This document shows, piece after piece, positions 1-12,162 of a DNA stretch of 64,000 nt. Below the pieces are notes generated by a model, which was not told where the DNA came from, did no database searches, and worked only from the letters and a program-made list of their open reading frames with translations. The DNA lies in NCBI RefSeq assembly GCF_000002235.5, contig NW_022145611.1, positions 8,872,242 to 8,936,241 of the forward strand, read 5' to 3'. The stretch is from Strongylocentrotus purpuratus (taxonomy: Eukaryota; Echinodermata; Echinoidea; Camarodonta; Strongylocentrotidae). The translations under genes were made by a program, and so were the position numbers. Positions within the stretch are counted from its first letter, which is position 1; each line of letters begins with the position of its first letter.

Positions 1-1083
1 ATTTATTTTCATATGTCAAATCAACAACTATCACCTTTTAAGTAGGTGCTGACTGTAATGCGAAAGAAAGAAAGTTATCATAGAGCCCACGCAGTTGACT
101 TTATCTATCCAAAGGTCAAGTTCCCTATTGGAATCACATGTGATAATTTCTTTGATATCTTGCCTGTAAGGATTTAATCTGCGTTCTAATTTGCAAGGGA
201 AGGAAGATAGAAGATAAAAATATAATTGAGGGGGAGACGAGGAGGCCTTCTCCGTTAGTATTTGATTTGTGCACAATTGTTTTAATGAGTAAGATTCATA
301 TCAAAATGTTTATATTGCATGCAATAATTGAAGAAAAGATATATAGATAGTGATATTAATTCTTGTTAGCTATTTTGAAGCTCTCTTTAAAATACAAAAG
401 TATATTTTATTGTAAATTTGTTTGCAAATTTCTTGACGAAAGGGCAATTAATTATTTTTGCCAAACATTTTGTTTTTGATTCCCTTAACCATTTGAATGT
501 ACTTGTGGGCAGAAAATGGAAACAAATCTTTTATTGCTTGGTAATCCATCTTGTTTTTCCATTGAGAATGGGGTTTGCATATTGGTTCCGGTACATGCAC
601 AAATATCTCCTTTTTATTTTGAATTCTTACGTAGCTCGGTGTGTACATAGGCTACTCTGTAGGTTAATTACTTCCAAAAGCAATTATCTCAAGTTCGGCC
701 TGTAAGAGTCATTCAACTTTGGGTTGCCAATTTGCCCATCATTCACTGAATCGCGTCTGCAGTGATGAAGCTGTCATAATCATTTGCCGGAAAAGTGACA
801 GGTTTTTTTTTCTTCTCCCTGACCTTCTATCGATATCTACCTGACCAATATGATCTCTGCCATGCATACCTATCTAGAGCATCCAAATCACCCAAAGACA
901 AACTCACTTGTTCACCCCGCTCCCCCGATCCTCCAGTCGCCCAGTTCGTGTTGGGCCCCCGGAGACATAAGCGATCTGAATTGGAGGTGACTCCGGGAAA
1001 GATCAGAAGTGTGAGGTTAAAGGAATAGAGAGGTGGAGAAAAAGGAAAGAGAAAAAGAAAGGATACCTATCAAAAAGAAAGGA
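1..1083. other. non-coding, no gene seen
   Basis: AT-rich DNA with only short unsupported open frames in both strands. No splice-bounded exon, RNA gene or recognisable repeat was found. A purine-rich patch lies at about 1020-1085. Confidence 0.5.
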
Positions 1084-1169
1084 AGATGTCATCTATTTGG
1101 AGCCAGAAGGGCATTGACTCATATCGTTTTACAAAGAGTTTATGCCTTTTTGGCTCTGAACAGACATCT
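1084..1169. repeat. hairpin repeat, copy 1
   Basis: Imperfect inverted repeat. The outer ends AGATGTC and GACATCT are exact complements, and the inner arms carry GGAGCCAGAAGGGCAT on the left against the complement of ATGCCTTTTTGGCTCT on the right, closed by a short AT-rich loop. It belongs to the dispersed hairpin family seen again at 12088, 15325, 33330, 44484, 44701 and 45018. I do not recognise the family by name. It could be a MITE or a structured small-RNA-like element. Confidence 0.7.
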
Positions 1170-1461
1170 ATAGTAGATGTTGAAATAGCACTAATAAGTG
1201 AGGCCATTTCTGACCAGGCAGAAAAATGCAAACAGAGGCACAGACAGAAAATGACTGTAAATGACAAGAAATGCATTTCACAGTTGTCACTTTTCTTTGA
1301 ACACATCTAAACATCATAGGCTTAATTTGATATGTGCATTATCTAAACTGTTAATGATGATAGGTTATTGCTAATATTAAATAATGATGGCTACTAATAT
1401 AACTCTAATATCAATCAGGCTGTGATACCCATGGATTTTAGACGTTATTACTCCAGTTATA

Positions 1462-1641
1462 GCTGAGCCTCCAAAGTGAATAGCGTTCAAGCATATATCA
1501 CATACTCATATCCACCTGGGTGGAGAGTGGCAAATGTTGATTGATCTGTTGCCAAAAGACATTAGTGCCAGGCTGGGATTCAAACCCTATGCCTTGTACT
1601 CTTCAGTCAGTAGACTTATGCACTAGACCACAATACCTCGG
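1462..1641 (-). mobile_element. tRNA-derived SINE, copy A
   Basis: On the minus strand there is a tRNA-like head with an A-box-like TGGTCTAGTGC and a B-box GGGTTTGAATCCC (plus-strand 1575-1587), followed by a unique tail. A second copy with the same order of segments lies at 29212-29386, also on the minus strand. The two copies align over their whole length with scattered substitutions, which is how a SINE family looks. No intact tRNA cloverleaf is expected, so this is not annotated as a tRNA gene. Confidence 0.75.
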
Positions 1642-2717
1642 TATTTCTTCTCTCTTAAAGATTGCACAATTCTAAAAGAATGAAACAATCAACAAAAACT
1701 TGCATTAGCACCCTTTTGCCAGGCATCTAACAAAAAAAATCTGTGCGTGCTATTGACCACAGGGAAAACCAGCTGCAGGTAACGAATTAGTCGCTGATGC
1801 CGTCGCGTCGCTGAATTAAAGATACCGTGATGATCACGGGAGATTCCTCCTTCAGACGTCATAACGTCCATGGCCTGTGGTGTGTTTCCGATGATGATAC
1901 TGGTCATTTGCCCCCCTTCAGACCAGAGAAATTATTGTATGAATTTTTTTAAAGGATATAAGTATATGATAAGTAATATGTTGTTATCATCTGAACATTG
2001 TGTAATGCACCGATGTAGGGCATAACAAAAGCTTAAGCATTAGTTTGAATAAAATCTCCGTTATAGAATCAGGGTCCATCACCTTTGTGAATATCATGTC
2101 AAAAGAAGTCTGTAAAATAAACTAAACAGGGATTTTCATGAGCATAAACTATTATGACATATATTGGGTGTCACGTTGTACTCTTTAGCAATGCCCATGA
2201 CATGAGTTGAAATAAAATTAATGCTCCCCCCCCCCCCCAAAAAAAAAAAACTTATTTCTTTTCGACATAACATCCTTATCCCGTGTGTAAGCCCCTTTCA
2301 CTGTAAAATGATTCTTTATGTGGTGTTTCTGTTTATGACTTTCTTACAAATAATCTTACAAGCTATTTTTTGTATTAAATAATGTTTATATTTCTGAATT
2401 TTGTGCATACATTTTCTCTCGTGTGAATGACCTAGTGGTCATTTGCTAGAGGTCAGTGGCTTATCTGATCTTATCTCCTAGGTGATGTCCAGGTATCAGA
2501 TTCTTCCTCTCTCTCTCATTTTAGAGATGCAGATGAGAGCTTTTTAATGACATGGGTCAACACAAAAATCACCTGTTCTTTATTTGGAGTGGCGGTCTGG
2601 TCTGGTCTTACGGCATCTGTCTTTATTATCAATTTTCTGCTGTATTTTTTTGTAATCACTCTGCCATACTGTCTGTTTGTCTTACCAAGGAGTTATCAAA
2701 GAGCTGTGTTTTGTCTA
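1642..2717. other. non-coding with C13/A12 homopolymer block
   Basis: No gene seen. Thirteen C followed by twelve A lie at 2226-2250. The rest is ordinary AT-rich DNA. Confidence 0.5.
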
Positions 2718-2718
2718 C

Positions 2719-2794
<76 letters not shown>

Positions 2795-2815
2795 GTCTCT
2801 CTGTCTCTCTCCTTC
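2718..2815. repeat. (CT)n/(CTGT)n microsatellite
   Basis: Nearly uninterrupted CT dinucleotides with scattered CTGT units. The leucine/serine-rich open frames over it in several frames are artefacts of the repeat. Confidence 0.95.
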
Positions 2816-2822
2816 TTTCCCC

Positions 2823-4418
2823 CTTTCCCATGTTCTCCCTCTGCTCTATAATGCTCCTCATCTCTTGTACTTGTACTTCATCTGACATTTCTCTGTTTTA
2901 TTGATCTGTATTTCTTTTCTACCTTGTTTTCCTATTTTGTTTTCTCTCTGATTTTGTTAAGTTTCTCATGATCAGAAGCATTTTCTCTCCTTATATTTTA
3001 TTAAGTTTGCATTGCTTCTCTCTACTATTATAATTTTTTAATGGTATCCTAGTAGCAAAGCTTCATTTTGTTTTAAATTACGTAATTTCTGTATTATGTT
3101 TAGTCTGTTTCTTGAGATCATTCCTGAAGTCTTCCACATCTCTGTCTTCTCTAATGCATACATGCTGGACTAGTTACAAAAATCTAAACAGAACATGTAT
3201 TTTATGATTCTATAAAACTATACAATACAGTCTTTGCTTTTGTCAAATTGTGAAAACACTTGCGAGTAATTTAAACGAATGAAAGAATATCTAACACACA
3301 CAGAATCTGACTTGCACACATCTAGTGAAGGTGGCTGGGACCTCTGGCACTGTGATTACCTATAGGGGTCAATGTCAAACAGATAATGCGATTTCCAGTC
3401 ACCCTCATCATTATTTAAAATCATTACTTGAGCTGCCATGATTTCCTCCTTGAAAAAGGATTTGAACTCCTCAATCTTAAAGTAGATCGGACAGATTATT
3501 GCGGAAAAATTAGCAACTGTCCAGTCTCTTTAGGACATTTGACCTGGAGGAGAAAATGAGATGGTCAGAAAAGACTGGTCTTGGATCGCATCATCTGTGA
3601 TGCGGATGAGGAGATACGAGATGGATGGAGAGATGCTGAAAATGTTTAAGAGTAGTGAAAAACCTGGTGTTTTTCTTTCTTCTTTTTCTTCTGGTAGAGT
3701 CAGGCTTTCATTTAGGTTTAGTTACTTTTGTGTCCTGCAATATTGCCTTTCTTGGATATAAGTGTGCGCTTCCATATAATTAGCAAGTGTGCTCCACGAC
3801 TTTCTTATGTTACCTGTTTTAGAAATATTTAGTTCTTTTAAATAAAAAAATAGATTAGTGATATCGTCTCTGCAACAGCGAAACAATTTGATTGGCCTTT
3901 TGGGGACTTTCCTTACAGGGACTGCTTAGACCAGCTGTAAACAATGTTTAAGATTAAGAAAAAGGGAAGACGGACTGGAGTTAAATTTGGATCGGAGTGG
4001 ATATGGAAGAAGTACCTGTGCATGTAAATATTGTCCAAAAGAAAAGGCATATTTTTGTATAATTTAATGCAGAGTTTACACCTTTGAGGCTTTCTTCAGA
4101 ATATGTGAAGTGTTTATTGGAGTAATGTATATTGATATCCAAAGTGCTGACAGGCTTTGTGATTATTCTAGAACAAATAACTATTATGATCATCTTTGAT
4201 GGAGCAAGATGAAGGAAGAGGGAGGGAGGGGGAGAGAGAGAAGGGGGGGGGGGTATTTAGAAAAATACAAAATCTCATGGTGACTTTAAGATGGAGAAAG
4301 ATGATACTCTTTCATAAAAGGGTTGAGGAAACAATAGTAACGTTTTCAATGAACGACCGTTTTAATGAAGAGGCTTGGAGATTTTTATATCTCCAATGCG
4401 ATACCTTTTTGGGAACCA
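2823..4418. other. non-coding, one dispersed repeat fragment
   Basis: No exon seen. The stretch 3504-3553 resembles 4877-4925: both contain AATTAGCAACTGTCCA followed about 20 bp later by GACCTGG. This suggests two fragments of one dispersed family. Confidence 0.45.
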
Positions 4419-4553
4419 GGGGCCAGATTCTCAAAACTGTCGTATGTCTGAATTTGGGGACATCCCCTTGCAATGCACGTTAATTCTAACATCATGCGTT
4501 TTTATGGGATGTCCACGTACTTAGACTTATGATAGTTTGGAGAAACGGGCCCC
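4419..4553. mobile_element. short MITE-like fold-back element
   Basis: A 135-bp element whose ends are inverted repeats. The left end begins GGGGCCAGATTCTCAAAACT and the right end is the complement of GGGGCCCGTTTCTCCAAACT, so about 33 bp pair with a few mismatches. There is no coding capacity. It is likely a non-autonomous DNA transposon; I could not assign a superfamily. Confidence 0.7.
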
Positions 4554-4876
4554 AGAATGTTGTGTATACTTGGAGATTGATGCAGAACACTGCTGGCTCT
4601 CAGGAGACAGCAAGACACCAGTAGATCGATTTTGCTCCAATCTGCAGTGCTGTGAGCAGAAAATGAAGTAATGGATACATGCATGCTTATAATGTACACA
4701 CATTTAAGAAGAGTTACAGGCACTTAGAGAGTATCAAGGAAACTAATGTGGACATGAGATAATGGTCAAAGCAGGTCCAGTAATGGTCATCACTGTCATA
4801 CAGCATGTGACGTCTTGACCGGGCGTGTTTTATGCAACACCAATCGTGCCAGGGGACCTTCGGGACGGATACTGGG

Positions 4877-4925
4877 CGAAATTAGCAACTGTCCACTCCG
4901 CTTTCCGGAACTGACCTGGGGAAGA
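4877..4925. repeat. dispersed repeat fragment (partner of 3504-3553)
   Basis: Shares AATTAGCAACTGTCCA and the downstream GACCTGG with 3504-3553. It is too short to classify. Confidence 0.4.
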
Positions 4926-4969
4926 CCTAATCAATATGGTTATCTCCTCAAGTGTGTCTGGTTTACTTA

Positions 4970-5320
4970 AGAAGAGATAGATAGATGGATGGATGTTGAA
5001 GGAGGGGGATAAGGGATGAGGAATGATGGATGGATAGATGATGAAGGGAAATAGGAGACAAAGAAGGAGTAAGGAGAGATGGATGAATAGATGGTGAAGG
5101 AGGATAGAAGATGAGGAAGGAGTAAGGAGAGATAGATAGACAGATGAAATTAAATAGATAAGGGAGGAAGGGGATGAGAAGAGATGGATGGATGGATGGA
5201 TAGATAGATGGAGGATAGGAGATGATGAAGCATGGAGCAAATAAAGATCGATAGATAGATCAGGGAAGGAGTAAAGAGAGGGAGGAAGAGAAGGAATGGG
5301 GTTAATAAACATATGTAAAT

Positions 5321-5360
<40 letters not shown>

Positions 5361-5363
5361 CAG

Positions 5364-5397
<34 letters not shown>

Positions 5398-5480
5398 GCT
5401 GAGAGACAGACAGAGAGACAGGCAGAGAGACAGACAGAGAGACAGACAGAGAGACAGACAGAGAGAAAGACACAGAGATG
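4970..5480. repeat. GATG/GATA-rich stretch, then (GA)n/(GACA)n microsatellite
   Basis: 4970-5310 is purine-rich with many GATGGATG and GATAGATA units. 5321-5470 is a (GA)n then (GACA)n/(GAGACAGA)n array. The long open frames across it on both strands are pure repeat translation (Arg/Glu/Gln or Ser/Leu/Val) and are not genes. Confidence 0.9.
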
Positions 5481-6524
5481 GGGGTGAGGGGAGTTTTAAA
5501 ATAGACTATATAAAATGATATGATATTGTTTCCATAGTCTAGATATAAAGATACAAGGTGTAAAAATATTGGGTAGAAAGATGAATCAGAAAAAAGAGTT
5601 ATTAAGACGTTATGATTTAGAGAATTATAGGAAAAGAAAAAGGAGAATGAAAGAAATGAAAGCTAGAGAGCTCAATAAATAAATTCAGGCACTCAATGTC
5701 AAAGATAGAGAAAGTGAAGGTGAAAGTGAAAGTAAATAAGAGATGTATCATGCACAAAAGTAAAGAGGATTAAGAAAGTGAAGATAGATATTTTTGCAAA
5801 TGACAGAGACACAAAGGTGAATAGAAAAACCTGAAAAGGGCAAGGTGAAGAAAAACAACAACACCACATTGGTTTAATAGAGAAGAATAGTGAAAATTAT
5901 TCATCTTTTATCCAGACCAACAATGACTGACCTCTTGCATTATTCATTATGAATCCTGTGATACCGGCTCATAGATGGTGAGTGCTGACAGTTTTTTAAA
6001 TCTTCATTAAAAGGTTCTACCGTGAAGATAATCTTTTGATCTAGATTAGTGCAGCCACCGAGCCACTTTCTCTCCCATTAGAGGACACACTAACTGGTTG
6101 GTATAGCCAGGGGTCGCTTCAAGATGGATGGGGTTGTTTTGAGATGTTTGATGCCCCCCCCCCCATTAAAATATTATGAAGACAAATGTGTTTGAATCTA
6201 CAATACCTTAAGCCAAAACAGAAAATTGTAACAAATTTGGTCTTGCGCTGGAGAGAAGCAGTCAGTAGGCAAATAAATAATTCAATCTCTCCAAAATTGG
6301 AGAGGGGTAAAGGGAAAATTTGATTTTTATTCTTGCAAGATTGGGGAGGAAGGATACTCTAAGATAATCTGCAAATCTTAATGACCCCTTCCCACCCCCA
6401 CCCAGGGGATGCGTCTACATCTACATTTTGTAGCACCCTGTCAATATCCACACCAGAAAACCTGTTTCTGTAAAAAAAAATTAAAAAAAGTGGAGGGAGG
6501 GTGGTAAAATCCATCATTGTCTGC

Positions 6525-6527
<3 letters not shown>
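5481..6527. other. non-coding
   Basis: No gene seen. A C-run lies near 6156-6165 and the flanks are purine-rich. Confidence 0.5.
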
Positions 6528-6578
<51 letters not shown>

Positions 6579-6640
6579 CTCTCTCTCTCTTTCTCTTTCT
6601 ATCTCTCATTCACTCTCTCTCTCAATCTCTCTCTCCCACT
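6528..6640. repeat. (TA)n followed by (CT)n
   Basis: About 48 bp of pure TA runs directly into about 60 bp of CT with interruptions. This is a compound microsatellite. Confidence 0.95.
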
Positions 6641-8834
6641 ATATCAAGTCAAGTAATGGCCTTGCTCATTAGTGCTATTTCAACATCTACTTTAGATCTA
6701 GATAATGTAATTACTCATGTGTGTCTATTAACTTGGTGACAGAGGAGAGGGGGTTGCATATAACAAGATCTTAAATATTAATGACTGCCCCCCCCCTCCC
6801 CCCCTCCCTCCCCCCTCCCCTCATTTAGTGAACTAGACATGCCACTGTATACAGCCACCCCCAGTACACTTTTAGCACAAGGTTGACATCTACCCAAGAT
6901 AACCTAGATTGCATATTTCCTCAATGCCATTCAAGATTTAACTCAAGATAGAGTCTAATTTTTAATGTTCTAATGGCCACAACTAATTTCAGAGCTGTCG
7001 ATCGAATGATACATCATGAATAGTTATAAGAATGATGTATGAATTGTGGAAATGGAGGGAAAATTACAAATGTAATCTTTAAGAGAATCTGATAGAGGTA
7101 AATACTTTTGATGTATATGGATAAGTGGATTTTTATTGTGGAAGATTTATACAGATTGTAGCATTTTTAAATAATGTAAAAAAAACCTATAAGTAATGTG
7201 AATGGAAGAGGAGAGGGGGAGAGAAGGAAGACAAATGAATACATGTATATGACATTAAGGAGAAATCTAGTGGAAGAACTTACCCAAAGAAAATAAAAGG
7301 AAAAATGAGAAGGAAAAATGAGAAGGGGAGAAATGAAAAGCACTTTACTTAAACACTACAAAGTGTAATCCATATAACATAATACTAGTAGGTGAGTTAG
7401 AATGCAATAAAAGTTGGAATGATTGATAGCAATATGTAATAAAGCAGAAGTAACAGGAGGTATTTATGGAAATGGTGAAGGAATTTAAGTTCTCAACAGC
7501 AAGAACACAGTGACTGAATGCGATTTTTGAATGAAACTGAAAAATGTTTCATGTGAATATATTAGGACTCAAACAACCAGGAAATCGTTTACAGATCACG
7601 ACAGTGAAAAACCCGTGAGACAGGCGGAAAACGAGCGGAATTGCTAGATAGGAAATTGATTTAGGAAATAAAACGATGAAGATAGTTGAGGCACGGTGAG
7701 GGGAAACAAGTAGGAAGAATTTATTGCTGCATCTGGCATGCCATATCCTATTTAGGATGGGGCTTCGAGCAAGATTTGATTCCTTACGACAGGAAAAATG
7801 AGACAGACTCCTTCCTCATCCTTACCAATCCTTTACCAATGAATCCTCCACAAAGGAACAAGTGCATGGATAGTAAAAGCTGGAAATTTTCAGAAAGCAT
7901 TTTAGATAGGCTGTTACTGTTTTATACAAAATGGAAAACATGTTGAATTACTACATTCTTCTCAATATTTATATCTTTCAAAACTAACTTCGGAAAGTTA
8001 TTCGATAACATCTAAAAGTTGGAATAGATTACACTACTTTAAATTAAGCTATAAGTAGTTATATCTGAAGAGGGAGGTATTTTTCAATCTTTTTAAAGTT
8101 GAACTTCAAAGAAAATCACAAATATGTCAACTAATGTATGACTAGAAACTGGTAAGCTAACAGATGGCCATCGTACAAGTTTTAGGTCAACTACATATCG
8201 GGTGATTTATAAAAATACAAATACAACCACCGGCATAGCAGCTGGGATATACGAGAGATTCGCCGGAAAAATAAAGATGTTTTAATGACGTCACTATATG
8301 GACCAATACTGCCCAAGCAGACGACATCCCATAGAGAATGAACATAATTGCAAAGCTTTTATTTGTCAAATTATAATGAGTTTAGTGTATATAAATGTGA
8401 TGGCATGTCAAACCATTCAAAAGGGGATATGACCCGATTCCGATAACTAAAATCTTTTGCTTGTAAATACACAGGATAGGGGTTAATTAACAGTCAAAGA
8501 AACCAGACTTTCGAATTGAAAACCCCCGGAACGATGTTGAGGACGGCATTTGTTCCCTCTTGAAACGCCGAACATACCGCGGTGTGTCCAGCTGAATATT
8601 CAATGGCGTCTTATTTGTTTACAAGCGACAAATTCCTTTATTTTTGTATCGCTGCATTTGTCATCAAAATAAAACCATGTGCGGGGTTAAGAGTGAGGCA
8701 ATAGATTATACATTTAGCCTGACGGTAGTGGAGTAAGAGAAAGAACTCAAGAAAAGATGAAAACACAGGCACTGAAAATGTGTGAGATGTCATGGGACAT
8801 CGTCTGCTTGTGCAAGTCATGTCCATACTGTGAT
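6641..8834. other. non-coding
   Basis: No exon supported. A C-rich stretch lies at about 6788-6821. 8515-8610 is locally CpG-richer than its surroundings, with no reading frame supporting an exon. Confidence 0.45.
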
Positions 8835-9010
8835 CTCACGCATCTCAGCAGCGTTCGGGGAGCTCTTCAGGTGCTATGACGGGGCTGTATTTAAGCGTTT
8901 TATAATTTATAATAATCATTATTTCGAATGTTTCCAAGCATTGAATTTTGATAACCTTGTCGAATCAACGTTTCAACTTTGCAATAATGAAATTAAGTTA
9001 GTTTTTAAAA
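8835..9010. repeat. dispersed repeat, copy 1 of 2
   Basis: About 175 bp that aligns in direct orientation with 11191-11365. Shared landmarks in order are CATCTCAGCAG, GGGGCTGTATTT, AGCGTTTT, GAATGTTTCCAAG, TTTGCAATAATGAAA and AAGTTAGTTTTTAAAA. An 82-residue open frame over this copy is not conserved in the other copy, so it is not called a gene. Confidence 0.7.
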
Positions 9011-10641
9011 TCAATAAACATCAACTTTAAAAGTGAGAATGACACTGTCGATTAGTCTGAAAAAAGAAAAACTCTCTACATACTATGCGGTATGAATATG
9101 GTCATAGAAGGGATTAATCACTGTGTATTCACATGATCACAAGTTGTTGAGGATTTTAGCTTGGCTTCTTGTACTTTTAATGCTCAAGTAATTGTAATCA
9201 TATATAATTGAAAGAATTGATGAAAAGGTCAGATGACAAATCATGATTTATTGCTTTTTAACTATCTTAATTCGTCATTGGCATATCCAAGAAAACTTGT
9301 AAAAGCAATAGAAAAAGTAAGAAGTGATGGTACTTCTCCAAGAAGAGTACCCTTAAAAATACCCAGCTTTGATTTGTTTTCACCGGTAAGTGTTGGCACT
9401 CTTGATTCTTGACGGGGTAGGCTGCCAGGAGGTATTCCGAGCATCCCTCTCTAAATTGGCACCACGCAAAGCTGACTACACACCCCGATACCGGTGGAAG
9501 CATCGTGTCTCTTCTCCGCATTACTACCCTCGCAGCTTTGTGCGGGGGAGGTTGGATGAGCCAATGGGGGATGGATGATGGGGTTTGTTAAAGGTAGTCA
9601 AGAGGTCTGGAAGTCGTAGAAGTAAAATGATGTACAGAATCTGACAATTAGAATTAGAATATTAGATATCTGAACATAAAACAATGCATCAACCGATGTG
9701 ACAAACCATTAATAAAAGCACTTAAAGATGTTTCCAGAACGCAAAAGGCGAAATAGTTATTGATGTTAGATAATTAATAGTTTTTTTTGTTTTTGAGATT
9801 GATTGATGAACATGAATTCAGAGATAATAGAAAACTTGTTTTGTTTGTTACATATATCTCAATGAGAGTTTAGGTACCATTAAGCATACTTAAGATAGTA
9901 CATGTATTTACCAGCTCCATACCCTAAAAATGTGATTCTAACTCTATGTGATGAAAATTCAGATTTTCAACATTTATGCATTTTGCATTCCTGATGCGTC
10001 TTTTCATGCAGCTTACATTTCGCTTAGCTACCTTAGTAGATTAAGTAATTTTCAAAGTGAATTTCTGAAATGCACACACAACATAGCGGTCACCTGTAAA
10101 TATAAATATTCATAGTTTTTTATGGCAAGGCTTTCATAACACTTTGGGTATGATTTGTGATGGATGTGTTTTGGGTACCAGCAAATATTTCTTGATTTAT
10201 TCAAGGTAACTTGAAATACCTGCCTCCAGTGTGAAACATCATTAAATGAATATAATGTCCTTGTAGTGGCTTTGAACCAAAAATGCCCATTTAAAGGGAC
10301 ATGACACTGAAGAGCAATGACATGTCCCTGTATTGTATGTTGTAATATTAATCTTTCTCTGCCCCTCCTCATTTTCTCCTTAAATTTCAGATATATTCCT
10401 TATCTCTCTCTATATGTATTTAGTCAGTCTTTGTGAGTGTTTGTCTTTCTCCTTTTTACCCTCTCACTTTCTCTTCTTATTTTTATCTCTGAATTCAGTT
10501 CATCAATCAATCTCTCTGTCTGTATCTACTTCATTCTCAGTCTATCTGTCATTTTATCTTTTTTCCATGTTATTTCAATATATTATATGTTTCTTTTCCT
10601 CATTTCCCTCTTCCTCTGTCTTTATCTCAAACACTTTCCAA

Positions 10642-10643
<2 letters not shown>
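9011..10643. other. non-coding
   Basis: No gene seen. 9400-9580 is GC-richer than its flanks but has no splice-bounded frame resembling a known protein. Confidence 0.4.

Positions 10644-10673
<30 letters not shown>
10644..10673. repeat. (CT)n microsatellite
   Basis: Fifteen or so uninterrupted CT units. Confidence 0.95.
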
Positions 10674-10677
<4 letters not shown>

Positions 10678-11190
10678 CATCTCTCCATTGCACTTTGCCG
10701 ACTTCCCCTCCCCAAATCCTCCCCGATTCTTCACTCCACTTCCTAGGATAAGCATGTGATTTGGGTAGCGCAAATGACCATTTTTCAAATCCCTCATTTG
10801 CTACTGGGGTGCACAATTTGACAGGCTCGGAATAAGATTGCCTCAGGCAATGTCTGGATAACATAAGTCCCACCCGCCCCTAAAATTAGGCCATAGAATT
10901 ATCTTTCCACAATTCAGGGCATTAATTAACCCAGTTGTGAAAAATTTAGTTGTAGCACTTTATTGCTGCTTTATAGTTCATTTAATGTGTCGTGGTGCAT
11001 TCACTATTGTGTATTGTCTGTCTACATTATATCTTTTTCATTGAACCCAAGTGCATATTTCTACTGGTGTTAAAATAATATAATACTTAATTACTAAGCT
11101 ATTACTAAATGTTAAACCTAAATTGAGTTATTATCACCTCAAATAATTAAATTGTCTATAGATAATTTTATGAGTTAATGTTGTTTTGTC

Positions 11191-11365
11191 ACACATCTCA
11201 GCAGTGTTTGGAGAGCTTCATGTGCTATGCCGGGGCTGTATTTTAGCGTTTTGTAATTGATAATAGTTATTACTCTGAATGTTTCCAAGGATCAAATTTT
11301 GATAAAATTGTCCAATCACATTATCACCTTTGCAATAATGAAAATAAAGTTAGTTTTTAAAATTT
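11191..11365. repeat. dispersed repeat, copy 2 of 2
   Basis: Direct-orientation partner of 8835-9010, with substitutions spread over the whole length. No terminal inverted repeats or target duplications were recognised, so the class is unknown. Confidence 0.7.
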
Positions 11366-11519
11366 TCGCACAGCTATTTTAAAGCTGTTTAAGAGGAATC
11401 TAAAGCCATAATGATATACAATTCAACTTCTTTTCAGACCATGTTAAAATGCTGAATAGTACCTTTAAGGGAACACTTCTTCACCAGTTCCGTTTTTCTA
11501 AGATATATTACATGCTCTC

Positions 11520-11960
11520 TAACCTTGATCTTTGGTTGCCTCCTCACGACTCCTGCGTGATCATCAAGATCGTTGACGGTCAGGAAACCCTTTTGGTTTA
11601 TTGGTTCACGACATGTTAGCTTTCGTGATATAACCCACCTTTCATTTCCTGCCGCATCCCCCCCGACCACGGCGCCAATCCCGTCTCTTTGATGGCATCA
11701 TGGACAGTCAGGAGATTATCTTTCCTTATTAAGTGTAATGAGATGTAAGCCCGCCCTTAGCCCCCGTCCCTTAAACTGATTACGGCGCGCAGGGGGGCGC
11801 TTGCCGTGACGTCAATCTCTCAGGCTTTGCACAACCTATAGATTAGACCCGCCGACGACCTATTGTCTGGCCGCGTGTGTGGGCATGCTGTGATCTTGCC
11901 GCTTCTCCCCCACCTCCTCGGTTAGTTACCGGCCGGACCTTTTGATTTAAAGGGGCACCG
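11520..11960. promoter_or_regulatory. CpG-rich segment with a consensus CRE
   Basis: Many CpG dinucleotides and several GC-rich blocks stand out in otherwise AT-rich DNA. A perfect CRE palindrome TGACGTCA lies at 11807-11814, close to GGCGCGCAGGGGGGCGC and a CCCGCCC-type GC box. CREs bind CREB/ATF proteins. No open frame resembling a protein is present. This may be an enhancer, a promoter or a 5' non-coding exon of a neighbouring gene; the call is an inference from composition. Confidence 0.35.
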
Positions 11961-12087
11961 CCCTCTGGGAGGTGGTGGTGCAATCAGATCATGGTGTTAA
12001 TTTAGAAGTGGATGATTATGACGGTAGGTGTGATGGTTGAGCGATGCTATCCAAGGTTAGGGATGGGGATTTGAGATATAAATGTTT

Positions 12088-12162
12088 AGTCTGTTGAGAG
12101 CCAGAAGGGTGTTTTCTCTGTGTTAGGGGATATGACCTAATGCCTATCTGGCTTTAAACATA
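12088..12162. repeat. hairpin repeat, copy 2
   Basis: The left arm CTGTTGAGAGCCAGAAGGGT pairs with a right arm whose complement reads AAAGCCAGATAGGCATTA, with ATGTTT/AAACAT just outside. The family is described at 1084-1169. The right arm is the more decayed side. Confidence 0.6.

Noticed and set aside
5150-5487. Frames over the GACA/GATA tract
   Set aside because: Microsatellite translation only.
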